Of a stretch of 64,000 bases of DNA, positions 38,291-47,680 are shown piece by piece. The stretch comes from Peptoniphilus sp. BV3C26. Lineage in GTDB: Bacteria > Bacillota > Clostridia > Tissierellales > Peptoniphilaceae. Every line of letters begins with the position of its first letter. Within the stretch, counting starts at the first letter, position 1. A program made the translations under genes and the position numbers. The notes under the pieces were generated by a model. The model was not told the DNA's origin, searched no databases, and saw nothing but the letters and a program-made list of their open reading frames with translations. Location: the NCBI RefSeq assembly GCF_000478985.1, contig NZ_AWXB01000015.1:1-64000 (forward strand). Direction: 5' to 3'.

Positions 38291-38834
38291 TTTATATTTA
38301 ACCTTTTTAAAAATAGGAATGATGGCTTTTGGTGGAGGATATGCAGTAATTCCCCTTATAGATGAATTTGTTGTAGAGGGAAATAAATGGATGAATTCAA
38401 AGGAATTTTTAGATTTGATTTCTATTTCTCAAATGACGCCGGGACCTATAGCAATAAATTCAGCAACCTTTGTAGGGCAAAAAGTAGATGGAATAATAGG
38501 TTCAATAGTTGCAACTCTTGGAGTTATAACACCTCAATTTATTTTAATGATGATCCTTGGATATTTTTTATTTTCAAAAAATAAAAAATTTGTATCTCTG
38601 GATAGGATGTTAAATGGAATAAAGGCAGGGGTGGTTTCTCTTATTTTAATAACGGCTATAAATCTTTTTAACCAATCGGTTTTTAAGGGAGCCTATTCTT
38701 TGGAAAATATGGTTTTTCCCGCAGCAGTAACTTTTATATTGGGACTTATCCTATATGGAAAAAGAACTTCTCTCTTTAAAATAATAGGAATAAGTGCAGC
38801 TTTAGGCATAGTTTTAAATTTAATAATAAAATAA
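38280..38834 (+). CDS. Chromate transporter-family protein, second half (short CHR)
   Basis: 184 aa, partner of the preceding gene: FLKIGMMAFGGGYAVIPLID and SISQMTPGPIAINSATFVG are the matching signatures of the other half. It is translationally coupled (11-bp overlap, AAGGAG upstream of the ATG). Together they correspond to one long ChrA protein. Convergent with a LysR gene behind a shared terminator; substrate unproven. Confidence 0.88.
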   Translation: MLIDLYLTFLKIGMMAFGGGYAVIPLIDEFVVEGNKWMNSKEFLDLISISQMTPGPIAINSATFVGQKVDGIIGSIVATLGVITPQFILMMILGYFLFSKNKKFVSLDRMLNGIKAGVVSLILITAINLFNQSVFKGAYSLENMVFPAAVTFILGLILYGKRTSLFKIIGISAALGIVLNLIIK

Positions 38835-38870
38835 AAAAATGGACTTTTAAAAAACAAGTCCATTTTCTTT
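38834..38870. terminator. Terminator shared by chromate transporter pair and LysR gene
   Basis: AAAATGGACTT/AAGTCCATTTT with a nine-base loop. The right arm contains the last codons and stop of the convergent LysR gene, so the two units share one hairpin. Confidence 0.85.
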
Positions 38871-39668
38871 TATTGATTTAAATTCATTTAATAAAATTTT
38901 AAAATCCTTGGTTATAAATTTATCTTTTTTGTAGTGAAGGATAAATCTTTTCTTAAAATTAATGTCTGAAATAATTTCATAATTTTTAGAGATTATTTCA
39001 GGTAAAAAAGCAAAATAAGGGCCAAGCTCAAGAAGTTTTAAAACGGAATCTAAAGAAGAAGATTCCCAAGCTATATCAAGTATGTATTTTTCTTTTAAAG
39101 CTTTTAAAACTTTTATAGGATAAGAATTTGACCAGGAAATAAATTTAAGGTTGTGAGGACTTAAACTTAAATTTTCTTTTTTTGTGCAAAGGACAAAATT
39201 TAAATCAATAAAATCTAAATCATCTTTAAAGGAAAAAAGATTTTCGCCTAAGAAAAGACAGTCAAGTTCATTATTTTCAAAAAGTTTTTTTAAAACATTT
39301 GAATCCTTTAAAACGAATTTAAGGCAAATATCATATTTGTTTTCTAAATTTCTTTTAAACTTTTCAATTAAATCCAAAGGCACATCTTCACTTATGCCAA
39401 TTTTAATTAAAGAAGTGTTTAAAAGCTCCAAACTTATGTCTTCAAAATCTCTAAGAAGTTTTTTTGAAGAGTGATATAATTTATATCCCGCATCTGAAAG
39501 AAAAAGACTTTTACTTACTCTTTCAAATAAAACAACATTAAACTCCTTTTCTATTTGAGCAATTGCATGAGAAACAGTAGGTTGGGATATATGTAAATTT
39601 TCTCCAGCTTTAGACATATTTTTAGTATTTGCAACTTCTAAAAATATTTCCAAATCTCTAAGGGTCAT
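38847..39668 (-). CDS. LysR-family transcriptional regulator
   Basis: 273 aa. The N-terminal winged helix-turn-helix (MTLRDLEIFLEVANTKNMSK, then ISQPTVSHAIAQIEKEF) is a standard LysR DNA-binding domain; the effector domain from about residue 90 is diverged and slightly short. It is divergent from the MATE exporter gene across 163 bp, the usual arrangement for a regulator and its target. The shared region contains an inverted repeat of LysR type. The effector is unknown. Confidence 0.88.
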   Translation of the reverse strand: MTLRDLEIFLEVANTKNMSKAGENLHISQPTVSHAIAQIEKEFNVVLFERVSKSLFLSDAGYKLYHSSKKLLRDFEDISLELLNTSLIKIGISEDVPLDLIEKFKRNLENKYDICLKFVLKDSNVLKKLFENNELDCLFLGENLFSFKDDLDFIDLNFVLCTKKENLSLSPHNLKFISWSNSYPIKVLKALKEKYILDIAWESSSLDSVLKLLELGPYFAFLPEIISKNYEIISDINFKKRFILHYKKDKFITKDFKILLNEFKSIKENGLVF

Positions 39669-39757
39669 ATTTGTACCTCCTATAATAAAATATTATATCA
39701 GTTTAATGAGCAAAAGTTCAATAAAATTTAATTATATTCAAAAAGTAATTTTTTATA

Positions 39758-39775
39758 TAAGTTTGCATTTACTTA
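39758..39775. promoter_or_regulatory. Candidate LysR operator
   Basis: TAAGTTTGCATTTACTTA: TAAGT and ACTTA arms separated by eight bases, with the T-N11-A form typical of LysR sites, midway between the divergent LysR and MATE genes. Confidence 0.45.
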
Positions 39776-39831
39776 AACTCTCCCTTATACTGAATTAATA
39801 GGAATAAAGAATAATAATATAGAAAATAAAT

Positions 39832-41178
39832 ATGAAAAAAACAAGAAATATAAATCTTACTGAAGGATCAATTTATAAGGGCATAATTGCCTTTTCAATA
39901 CCCCTTCTATTATCAAATTTTTTACAACAATTATATAATACGGCAGACCTTGTAATTGTCGGCAGATTTGCAGGAAAAAATCCCATGGCCGCAGTAGGTT
40001 CCACAGGACAGATAAGTGCACTATTAATAGGGCTCTTTTTTGGTTTAACCACAGGAGCAAGTGTAGTAGTATCTCAAGTTTACGGAGCAAAGGATAGAAA
40101 AAAACTTGAAAAAAGCATTACAACTTCCTATGCCATAGCCATATTAGGTGGAATAATTTTAACAATAGTGGGAATCCTCTTATCCCCTTGGATTTTAAGG
40201 GCTGTAAAAACGCCCGATGAGATTATGGATATGGCTGTAAGCTATATGAGGATTTTTTTCTTGGGAATGATACCTCTTTTAGTTTACAACATGGGATCTG
40301 GTATATTAAGGAGTATGGGAGATTCAAAAAGGCCCTTTAACTTTTTACTTGTAGCGGCAATTACAAACATAATTTTGGATATAATTTTAGTTGCAGTTTT
40401 TAAAATGTCTGTTGAAGGGGCAGGCTGGGCAACATTTTTTGCTCAAGTTATAAGTGCAATCCTAGTAACCTATTCCCTAATAAAATCCGATTTTGTAAGA
40501 CTTAATTTAAAAAATATTTTAAAAGTAGACCCAGATATTTTAAAAGAAATATTTAATATAGGAATTCCAGCCGGGATTCAATCAGCTATTATCTCCTTCT
40601 CCAATGTTTTAATTCAATCAAAAATAAACGAGTTCGGTGCAGATGTAATAGCAGCCTATAGTGCTGGAGGAAGGATAGATAATTTTATCTATATGGGAAT
40701 TGTTTCCGTAGCCCTTTCAGCAACTACCTTTACAGGACAAAATATAGGTTCAAGAAATTATAATAGGGTTCGTCAGGGAACAAAAGTAAGTATTATTATA
40801 GGAGTAGCGGTTTCTTTATCCCTAAGCCTATTCACCTTTGTATTTGCAGATCCCCTTATAAAATTGTTTAATAAAGACCCCTATGTAGTTGAAGTGGGTA
40901 AAATATATATCAGAATTTTATGCACAACTTATTTTATTTTCTCCATGAGCGAAGTTTTAGGAGGAGTAATAAGAGGGGCAGGTTTTGCCATGGCACCTAT
41001 GCTTATTTCAATAGTTTTCATGTGCGGAGCAAGGATGATTTGGATTTATATAGTATTAAAAATGATTTACAGAGTGGAAATTATTTTTATGGCTTGGCCT
41101 GTAACATGGGTTCTTGCCTTTATAGCAAACTACTTTTATTATAAATTTGGAAAGTGGAGAAGACTTCTTCCAATTTAA
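39832..41178 (+). CDS. MATE-family multidrug/cation efflux transporter
   Basis: 448 aa, about twelve membrane spans in two halves. FSIPLLLSNFLQQLYNTADLVIVGRFAG (in segments) near the N-terminus and GIPAGIQSAIISFSN in the middle mark the NorM/DinF-like MATE family. Probably exports organic cations using sodium or protons. Divergent from the LysR gene that likely controls it; a weak hairpin terminator follows. Confidence 0.9.
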   Translation: MKKTRNINLTEGSIYKGIIAFSIPLLLSNFLQQLYNTADLVIVGRFAGKNPMAAVGSTGQISALLIGLFFGLTTGASVVVSQVYGAKDRKKLEKSITTSYAIAILGGIILTIVGILLSPWILRAVKTPDEIMDMAVSYMRIFFLGMIPLLVYNMGSGILRSMGDSKRPFNFLLVAAITNIILDIILVAVFKMSVEGAGWATFFAQVISAILVTYSLIKSDFVRLNLKNILKVDPDILKEIFNIGIPAGIQSAIISFSNVLIQSKINEFGADVIAAYSAGGRIDNFIYMGIVSVALSATTFTGQNIGSRNYNRVRQGTKVSIIIGVAVSLSLSLFTFVFADPLIKLFNKDPYVVEVGKIYIRILCTTYFIFSMSEVLGGVIRGAGFAMAPMLISIVFMCGARMIWIYIVLKMIYRVEIIFMAWPVTWVLAFIANYFYYKFGKWRRLLPI

Positions 41179-41196
41179 AAAAATAAATAAAATATG

Positions 41197-41222
41197 AAAA
41201 AAGGCCTTAGGGTCTTTTTTTG
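41197..41222 (+). terminator. Terminator after the MATE gene
   Basis: AAAAGGCC/GGTCTTTT stem with one G-U pair and a four-base loop ending in Ts. Confidence 0.65.
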
Positions 41223-41235
41223 ATATAATATAAAC

Positions 41236-41781
41236 ATGGTAGAAGGAAAAATAACAAGGATGGAAAAACTCAGCCTAAAAGACGCCTATGAATTTCAAAA
41301 TTGGGGTCAGTATGAAAATCCTTTATTAAGAGATTACAACTTCATAGAAGATAAAAATTTTTTAATTAAAAATTGGTACCAAGAAAAAACAAAAAATAGA
41401 TATAATGAATATTGGACAATTTTTGCTAATCAAAAACCTGTGGGTTTTATATCTTTTAAAAAAATAAATAAAATTTTTTCATCAGCAGTTTTAGGTTTGG
41501 CAATAGGAGCAAAATATAATAACTTAGGCTACGGACAAGACGCTTTAAAAACCATGGCGGACTATTATTTTAAAGAAAGAGGATTAAAAAAAATAACATT
41601 AAAAGTTGCAGCCTATAACAAAAAAGCCATTCACATCTATGAAAAAATCGGATTTAAAAAGGTTTCAAAGGGTCTTATGTTTCTTGAAAAAGATTTTTAC
41701 CAGTATGGCCAAGGACAGGGTTTTGTAAAAATTTTAGGTAAAAAATTAATGCTTTATATTGTTATGAAATTGGAAAGGTAA
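41236..41781 (+). CDS. GNAT-family N-acetyltransferase
   Basis: 181 aa. It has the RimJ/RimL-like GNAT pattern: an acetyl-CoA loop region around YNNLGYGQDALKTMADY, then ITLKVAAYNKKAIHIYEKIGFKK (motif B). Acceptor unknown. First of a three-gene run with dnaD and dnaC-like genes (4 bp gap), a frequent neighbour set in this group, but no functional link is evident. Confidence 0.82.
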   Translation: MVEGKITRMEKLSLKDAYEFQNWGQYENPLLRDYNFIEDKNFLIKNWYQEKTKNRYNEYWTIFANQKPVGFISFKKINKIFSSAVLGLAIGAKYNNLGYGQDALKTMADYYFKERGLKKITLKVAAYNKKAIHIYEKIGFKKVSKGLMFLEKDFYQYGQGQGFVKILGKKLMLYIVMKLER

Positions 41782-41785
41782 AAAA

Positions 41786-42790
41786 ATGGGAATTTTTTTA
41801 AATAAATGTCAGTTGGACTTAGGTTCAACCTCAATAGAAAATATATTTATTAATGACTTTATGCCCTCAGCAGATGGGTCTTTTGTAAAAGTTTATATAA
41901 TGGGTCTAAAACTTCTAAAAGAAGGCCAAGGTGGGTCTGTAAAAGCTTCAGACATGGCAGATTTATTAGGTATACTTGAAAATGACGTGTATAGGGCTTG
42001 GGATTATTGGGAAAAACAAAATTTAATAAAAATAAAAAGAGAAAATGATGAGATGGACATATACTATGTAAACTTAAAAGAACTCTATATAAAAAATGTT
42101 TGGAACACTGAAAACAAAAGTCGTGAAAATTTCAGCCAAATAGTAGAAAATCCTCAAGTGGCAAACTTTTTATCAAGAATTGAATTTCTTTTAAGAAAGA
42201 GCATTTCCCCCATGCAAAAACAGGATATTTACAACTGGATAGGAGTTTATAATATGCCCATGAGCCTTATTGAAGAAGCCTTTTTCTTTGTAACAGAAAT
42301 AAAAAACATATACAATGTAAAATATGTTGAAAAAGTTGTAAGGGACTGGAGCGAAAAAAATATCAGAACTCCAGAAAAACTTGAAGAAAATTTCAAAGAG
42401 CATGAGAAAAAATATTACAACTATAATTTTGTTATGAAATCCATAGGTCTTACAAAAAAAACCTTCAACCAATTTGATTTTGATTTGATAAATTCCTGGT
42501 ACAGTGAATTTTCAGAAGATATAATTGAAGAAGCTCTTTCAAAAACTGTAAACATACAAAGTCCAAACTTAGGTTATGTAAATGGAGTTCTTGAAAATTG
42601 GAAAAAAAGCGGCTATACAAGTTTAGATCAAATAAGGTTAAATGACATAAAAGATAAAAAAGTTAAAAAAGTGGGACCTAATTTTAAAAACTTAAACAAG
42701 AAAACAGATTCTTATACGGGAAAAGAACTTGAAGATATTGCCAAGAAAAAAGTTGAAAAACTTCTTGATTCTATGGATAAGGGTGAATAA
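41786..42790 (+). CDS. DnaD-domain replication initiation protein
   Basis: 334 aa. An N-terminal winged-helix part (about 25-110) is followed by two DnaB_2/DnaD helical domains: one around DIYNWIGVYNMPMSLIEEAF (about 145-200) ending in VVRDWSEKNI, and another around INSWYSEFSEDIIEEAL with NYV-like YVNGVLENWKKSGY (about 235-275). This matches the DnaD/DnaB primosome proteins of Firmicutes, which remodel oriC DNA and help load helicase. It is immediately followed by the helicase-loader gene. Confidence 0.85.
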   Translation: MGIFLNKCQLDLGSTSIENIFINDFMPSADGSFVKVYIMGLKLLKEGQGGSVKASDMADLLGILENDVYRAWDYWEKQNLIKIKRENDEMDIYYVNLKELYIKNVWNTENKSRENFSQIVENPQVANFLSRIEFLLRKSISPMQKQDIYNWIGVYNMPMSLIEEAFFFVTEIKNIYNVKYVEKVVRDWSEKNIRTPEKLEENFKEHEKKYYNYNFVMKSIGLTKKTFNQFDFDLINSWYSEFSEDIIEEALSKTVNIQSPNLGYVNGVLENWKKSGYTSLDQIRLNDIKDKKVKKVGPNFKNLNKKTDSYTGKELEDIAKKKVEKLLDSMDKGE

Positions 42791-42791
42791 T

Positions 42792-43754
42792 TTGAAAATA
42801 TTTCAAAAAATTTCTAACGAATATGAAGAAATAAGAAATGAAAATACAAAAATTGAAGAAGAAAGAAAAAGGGAAGTTTATGAAAAAATCCCGGAGCTTC
42901 AGTCTATTGAACAAGAGATAAATCAAATAGGAATTAGGGCTTCTCTTGCAAGTTTAAAGGGAAAAGACACAGAAATTTCCAAAGATGAACTTAAAAATTT
43001 AAAAAATATAAGAGATCAACTTTTACTTGCAAATGGCTATGATGTAAATTATTTAGATAAAATTTACACCTGTAAAAATTGTAAAGATACGGGAATAAGT
43101 GAAAATGGAAAAAGATGTTTTTGCATGGAACAAAAAATGGCAAAAGAACTTTATAAAATGAGCAACTTAGATTACACCCTAAAAAAAGAAAACTTTGAAA
43201 CTTTTGACATAAATATTTTTTCCAACGAAACCTATATTGAAGGAGAAAAAACTCCCAGACAAAACATGGAAGACATTTTAAATATTTCCTGGAGATTTAT
43301 TTCAACTTTTGAAAAGGCCAACGACATGAATTTACTTTTTTACGGCTCCACAGGTCAAGGCAAGACTTTTTTAGTAAACTCTATAGCAAAAGAACTTTTA
43401 GATTCTGGCATAAATGTAGTCTATCAAACAGCTTGGGAAATTTTTGATATGCTTGAAAAAAGAAGATTTAGAAGAGATGAAGATTTTGACGAGCTTAAAT
43501 TTACCATGCTTATTGAATCTCAACTTTTAATAATAGATGATTTGGGAAGCGAATTTGCAAACACCTGGCTTGCATCTGAAATTTTTAACATTTTAAATTC
43601 CAGAATGTTAAAGGGTAAAAAAACTATAATTTCCACAAACTTAGAACCTAAAGAACTTTCAGAAAGATATTCTCAAAGAGTTTTTTCAAGAGTTTATGAT
43701 AAATTTTTCCCAATAAAATTTTACGGACCAGATCTGAGATGGGAAAGAAAATAA
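42792..43754 (+). CDS. DnaC/DnaI-like helicase loader ATPase
   Basis: 320 aa from the TTG at 42792, one base after the dnaD stop and with AAGGGTG upstream; a longer in-frame ATG (42729) lies inside dnaD. N-terminal coiled-coil region, then a zinc-binding CKNCKDTG...CFC cluster (four Cys), and an AAA+ domain with GSTGQGKTF, LLIIDDLGSE (Walker B) and ISTNLEPKEL (sensor). It fits the IstB/DnaC-like loader that works with DnaD to place DnaB helicase at oriC. A terminator follows. Confidence 0.9.
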   Translation: MKIFQKISNEYEEIRNENTKIEEERKREVYEKIPELQSIEQEINQIGIRASLASLKGKDTEISKDELKNLKNIRDQLLLANGYDVNYLDKIYTCKNCKDTGISENGKRCFCMEQKMAKELYKMSNLDYTLKKENFETFDINIFSNETYIEGEKTPRQNMEDILNISWRFISTFEKANDMNLLFYGSTGQGKTFLVNSIAKELLDSGINVVYQTAWEIFDMLEKRRFRRDEDFDELKFTMLIESQLLIIDDLGSEFANTWLASEIFNILNSRMLKGKKTIISTNLEPKELSERYSQRVFSRVYDKFFPIKFYGPDLRWERK

Positions 43755-43766
43755 AAATATAAATTA

Positions 43767-43792
43767 AGGCGATTTTTATCGCCTATTTTTTT
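43767..43792 (+). terminator. Terminator after the helicase loader gene
   Basis: AGGCGAT/ATCGCCT hairpin with four-base loop and a T-rich tail. Confidence 0.85.
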
Positions 43793-43861
43793 AAAACTTT
43801 TAAAAAATTATCATTCTTTTATAAATATTGTGATTTGGTATAATAGAAAGAGGAGGTCTAT

Positions 43862-44563
43862 ATGAGCGATAAAATTTTAGTCTGTGATGACGAAGCTGCA
43901 ATAGCAAATATAGTCAAATATAATTTGGAAAGAGAAAAATATGAAGTTGAAGTTGCTTATGATGGAGAAGAGTGTCTTAAAATTTTAGAAAATAATGATT
44001 TTGGTCTTATTATTTTAGATGTTATGATGCCAAAACTTGACGGTTTTTCAACTTTAAGGGAAATCAGAAAGACAAATAACATTCCAGTTATAATGCTCAC
44101 TGCAAAAGAAGACGAAGTTGATAAAATTCTTGGTCTTGAACTGGGAGCTGATGATTATGTAGTTAAACCTTTTTCCATGCGTGAACTTATTGCAAGAGTC
44201 AAAGCAAATTTAAGAAGGCGAGACTTTGAAGCTGAAGATAAATCTCAAGTTAAGGAAGAAAATGAAATTATTGAAGAAAATGATTTAAGAATAGATCTTG
44301 CAAAATATGAAGTAAAAAAACGTGGAAAAGTTGTAGAACTTACCCTACGTGAGTATGAACTTTTAAAATTTTTAGCCTTAAATAAGGGACAGGTTTTTTC
44401 AAGAGAAGAGCTTCTTGAAAAAGTGTGGGGCTATGAATATTACGGAGACATTCGTACAGTTGATGTTACAGTTCGTAGGCTTCGTGAAAAAATAGAAGAT
44501 AAAAACAAAGAATTTAAATACATAATAACCATACGAGGAGTAGGTTATTATTTTGGAGGTTAA
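43862..44563 (+). CDS. walR: WalR (YycF) response regulator
   Basis: 233 aa OmpR-type regulator: receiver domain with the phosphoacceptor D53 in IILDVMMP and acidic DD at 9-10, and a C-terminal winged helix ending TVRRLREKIED and GVGYYFGG. It controls cell-wall hydrolase genes and is essential in most Firmicutes. AGGAGG precedes the ATG, and a TATAAT lies at 43839-43844. It starts the walRKHI operon; walK follows one base later. Confidence 0.93.
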   Translation: MSDKILVCDDEAAIANIVKYNLEREKYEVEVAYDGEECLKILENNDFGLIILDVMMPKLDGFSTLREIRKTNNIPVIMLTAKEDEVDKILGLELGADDYVVKPFSMRELIARVKANLRRRDFEAEDKSQVKEENEIIEENDLRIDLAKYEVKKRGKVVELTLREYELLKFLALNKGQVFSREELLEKVWGYEYYGDIRTVDVTVRRLREKIEDKNKEFKYIITIRGVGYYFGG

Positions 44564-44564
44564 A

Positions 44565-46352
44565 ATGTTTCAAAGCGTCAAATGGCGACTTATAACTATA
44601 TACTTGGTTCTTGAGCTTATTGTACTTTCAATTGTAAGCTCATTTATAGTAAATAGACTTGAAACTGAACAAATAGGAAATATTTCGAAAAACATGGAGG
44701 CTAATGTAAATTCACTCATTAGCTCTTCTTTTAATGTTTTTAATGAAGACCTATATAAAAATAAAAACAAGATTGACGAACTTATAAATAATTGGCGCCT
44801 TTCTTCAAATGAAAGTATTTATGTAATAACATCTGAAAAAGAACCCATTATTATTTCCTCAAACACCAATGCAAGGGATTATTTTTTAAACAACAGGCAA
44901 AATGCCCTAACTTATAAAAATTTAGAGCCGGATTTAATTTTACAGGCCCTTCAAGGGAAAAAAGCTGAAAGCCTTGTAGAAAATAAAAATACATCTGAAA
45001 ACACAAAACATCTCTTAAAACCCATTATAAGCGACGATGGAGAAGTGAAGGGTTTAATTTATGAAGTTTGCGACTTGCAAAGCGTATATAATGTTTTAAA
45101 TTATGCAAAAAATATCTTAACAAGTGCCATAATTTTTGCCCTTGTAATAACCTTGGTTTTAGCCTACATACTGGCAGGATCCATAACAAGACCTATAAAA
45201 GATTTAACTTTAAAGGCAAAGGAAATGGCGAAGGGAGATTTTAATCAAAGGGTAGAAGTTAAAAGTGATGATGAAATTGGAAAATTAGGTAACACTTTTA
45301 ATTATCTTACAGATGAATTAAATCTTACCATTGACAAAATGAACATTGAAAAGTCAAAACTAAATACAATTTTTGATTATATGGCTGAAGGAGTAATTGC
45401 CGTTAACAGAAATGGAATTTTAATTCATGCAAACCCTATAGCCAAGAGAATTCTAAACTTAAACGACAAGTCTATAGGAAGTCCCATAGATTTAATAAGA
45501 GTAAACATAGATAAACTTAATTACTCGGACTATAAAAGCCTTAGGGGAGAAAAAAATTTGGATCTTAACAATAATTTTTATAAGGTGAAATTTGCCCCCT
45601 ATAAAAGTGAAGGTTTAAATTCAGGAATAATAGTAGTTCTTCAAGACATAACAAAAGAACACAAACTTGATTTAATGAGAAGGGAATTTGTTGCCAATGT
45701 ATCCCACGAATTAAAAACTCCTATTACAACAATAATGTCCTATACGGAAACCCTTTTAGAGGTTGACCTTGATGAAAAGGGAAGAAAAAACTTTTTAAAA
45801 GTTATTGAAAAAGAAAACCAAAGAATGGCAAGGCTTGTGTCTGATCTTTTACAACTTTCCAACATGGATTACAAGCAAACGAATTGGAAGTATGAAGCTT
45901 TAAATACTTATGATTTTATAAGTGAAAATGCTGAATCTCTTGAAGTTTTATTAAATAAAAAAAGACAAAAATTAACTTTGGACATTCCTAAAGATATAAA
46001 TAAAATGTTTGTGGATAGACATGGAGCAGACCAAGTTTTCAGAAACATTTTGGCAAATGCCATTAATTATACAGAAGATATGGGCAAGATAGAAGTAAAA
46101 GCAAGAAGTCTTGGAGCAAATGTAACAATAGAAGTAAAAGACAACGGAGTGGGAATTGCAAAAGAAGATTTAAACAGAATTTTTGACAGATTTTACAGAG
46201 TTGAAAAATCACGTTCAAGGGCAATGGGAGGAACGGGACTTGGTCTTTCCATAGCTAAGGAAATTATTGAATCCATGGGCGGCTCAATAAAAATAGAATC
46301 AGTTTTAAATGAGGGAACAAAAGTTACTTTAAACTTTGCAGGTGTCTTATGA
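44565..46352 (+). CDS. walK: WalK (YycG) sensor histidine kinase
   Basis: 595 aa from the ATG at 44565, preceded by TGGAGG; a TTG twelve bases earlier is also in frame but overlaps walR. Domains: first membrane helix at about 10-30, extracytoplasmic sensor to about 180, second helix, HAMP, PAS (about 265-370), HisKA with phosphoacceptor H381 in VSHELKTP, HATPase with DNGVGI and GGTGLGLSI. This is the full WalK architecture. It phosphorylates WalR; WalH and WalI modulate it in the membrane. Confidence 0.93.
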   Translation: MFQSVKWRLITIYLVLELIVLSIVSSFIVNRLETEQIGNISKNMEANVNSLISSSFNVFNEDLYKNKNKIDELINNWRLSSNESIYVITSEKEPIIISSNTNARDYFLNNRQNALTYKNLEPDLILQALQGKKAESLVENKNTSENTKHLLKPIISDDGEVKGLIYEVCDLQSVYNVLNYAKNILTSAIIFALVITLVLAYILAGSITRPIKDLTLKAKEMAKGDFNQRVEVKSDDEIGKLGNTFNYLTDELNLTIDKMNIEKSKLNTIFDYMAEGVIAVNRNGILIHANPIAKRILNLNDKSIGSPIDLIRVNIDKLNYSDYKSLRGEKNLDLNNNFYKVKFAPYKSEGLNSGIIVVLQDITKEHKLDLMRREFVANVSHELKTPITTIMSYTETLLEVDLDEKGRKNFLKVIEKENQRMARLVSDLLQLSNMDYKQTNWKYEALNTYDFISENAESLEVLLNKKRQKLTLDIPKDINKMFVDRHGADQVFRNILANAINYTEDMGKIEVKARSLGANVTIEVKDNGVGIAKEDLNRIFDRFYRVEKSRSRAMGGTGLGLSIAKEIIESMGGSIKIESVLNEGTKVTLNFAGVL

Positions 46353-47680
46353 AAAAAATTTTGTCAAATTTAGCAATAATTTTTTTATCCTTTCTTTTAA
46401 TCTTCCAGGGACTATTTTTATGGATATCTCCGGGGATTTTAAAAAAGAGAGAAAAAATAGAAGAATTTAATACCCAAGACATTATTAAAAAAATTTTTAC
46501 CCCAAGATATATACTTGCAAACTTTTCACCAAAAAACCACGGTCTTATTTTTAAAATCAGTAACTACTGGAAAGAAGACTTGGATAAAATAGGAAAAATA
46601 TTAAGCCAAACAGGCCTTGATGAAACTGAAGAAATAAGTATGGAAGAATATATGGCCCTGCAGGAAAAACCCTCAATAGTATATAGATTTTCCCAAGTTA
46701 TGGACGGGCGTATTTTTATAAATGTCATGGACTATGAAAGAAAAAATAGGGATATAATAAAGGGCAATTTCAGTGAAATCTATTTTTCCCAAGATGGAGA
46801 TGTAATTTTACACTCGGCGGATAAAAATTATAAATTAAAATATGAAGAAGAAGACTTTGTAAAAGATAGGCTAACTGAACTGGCGAAAAGTGATTACTTA
46901 GACGTACTAAACTTTAAAGAACTTTACGGAATAAATAAAAACATATATCTTCCAAAAGATAAAATTATCTATCTTAGAGATATATCCTATGTAAACGAAG
47001 TATCTAAACTGAACAATTTACAAAAGGCCAACATGGCTATGAAATTTTTATCAAAGGACATTGACTACATCAAGGAAATAAAAGACCAGGAAGGAAATAC
47101 CTATGTCTATGGGCCGAGTTTTTTAAAAATTTTGGACAGAGGACTTATAGCTTATAAAAATACCGATCAGGTAAAAAAAGAAGATAGCCAAAAATATGAA
47201 AATTTAATACTTGCCTGTAATTTTATAGGATCAAAGACTGGAAAAACTGACGGTTTTTATTTTAGCGGTTACAACATTCAAAATAATGACGACTTTAATT
47301 TAAACTTTGAATTTAGAGAAGATGGAATTCCCTTAATTTTTACTGAAGACAAAAAAGACTATATAAACTTAAAAATTTCATCAAAACAAATTACAGAATA
47401 TCAAGAAATTTACAGAAGAAGCGAAGAAGGAGAAGGCGTTATAAAAATGCCTATAAGAACGAAAAAATTGGAGGACATAATTCTCGAAAACCCTCAAATA
47501 TTTTCTGAAGGCATAGAAGGAGCCTTAAAAAACATAGGGGGAGTAAGTCTTGTATATTTAGATTTAAATGAAAAAAATTTGAAAGCAGGCCTTAAAATCA
47601 GTTATAAAAATAAATCCTACTATTATTCTTATGAGGCGGAAAAATTTATTGAGGTGAAAAATGGATTGGCAAAGAGCTAA
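46349..47680 (+). CDS. walH: WalH (YycH)-like regulator of the WalK kinase
   Basis: 443 aa. One N-terminal membrane helix (about 7-28) then a large extracytoplasmic domain, as in YycH. Sequence conservation in this family is low; the call rests on topology, length and place between walK (4-bp overlap) and walI. In Bacillus YycH and YycI restrain WalK; in Staphylococcus they activate it. Confidence 0.8.
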   Translation: MKKILSNLAIIFLSFLLIFQGLFLWISPGILKKREKIEEFNTQDIIKKIFTPRYILANFSPKNHGLIFKISNYWKEDLDKIGKILSQTGLDETEEISMEEYMALQEKPSIVYRFSQVMDGRIFINVMDYERKNRDIIKGNFSEIYFSQDGDVILHSADKNYKLKYEEEDFVKDRLTELAKSDYLDVLNFKELYGINKNIYLPKDKIIYLRDISYVNEVSKLNNLQKANMAMKFLSKDIDYIKEIKDQEGNTYVYGPSFLKILDRGLIAYKNTDQVKKEDSQKYENLILACNFIGSKTGKTDGFYFSGYNIQNNDDFNLNFEFREDGIPLIFTEDKKDYINLKISSKQITEYQEIYRRSEEGEGVIKMPIRTKKLEDIILENPQIFSEGIEGALKNIGGVSLVYLDLNEKNLKAGLKISYKNKSYYYSYEAEKFIEVKNGLAKS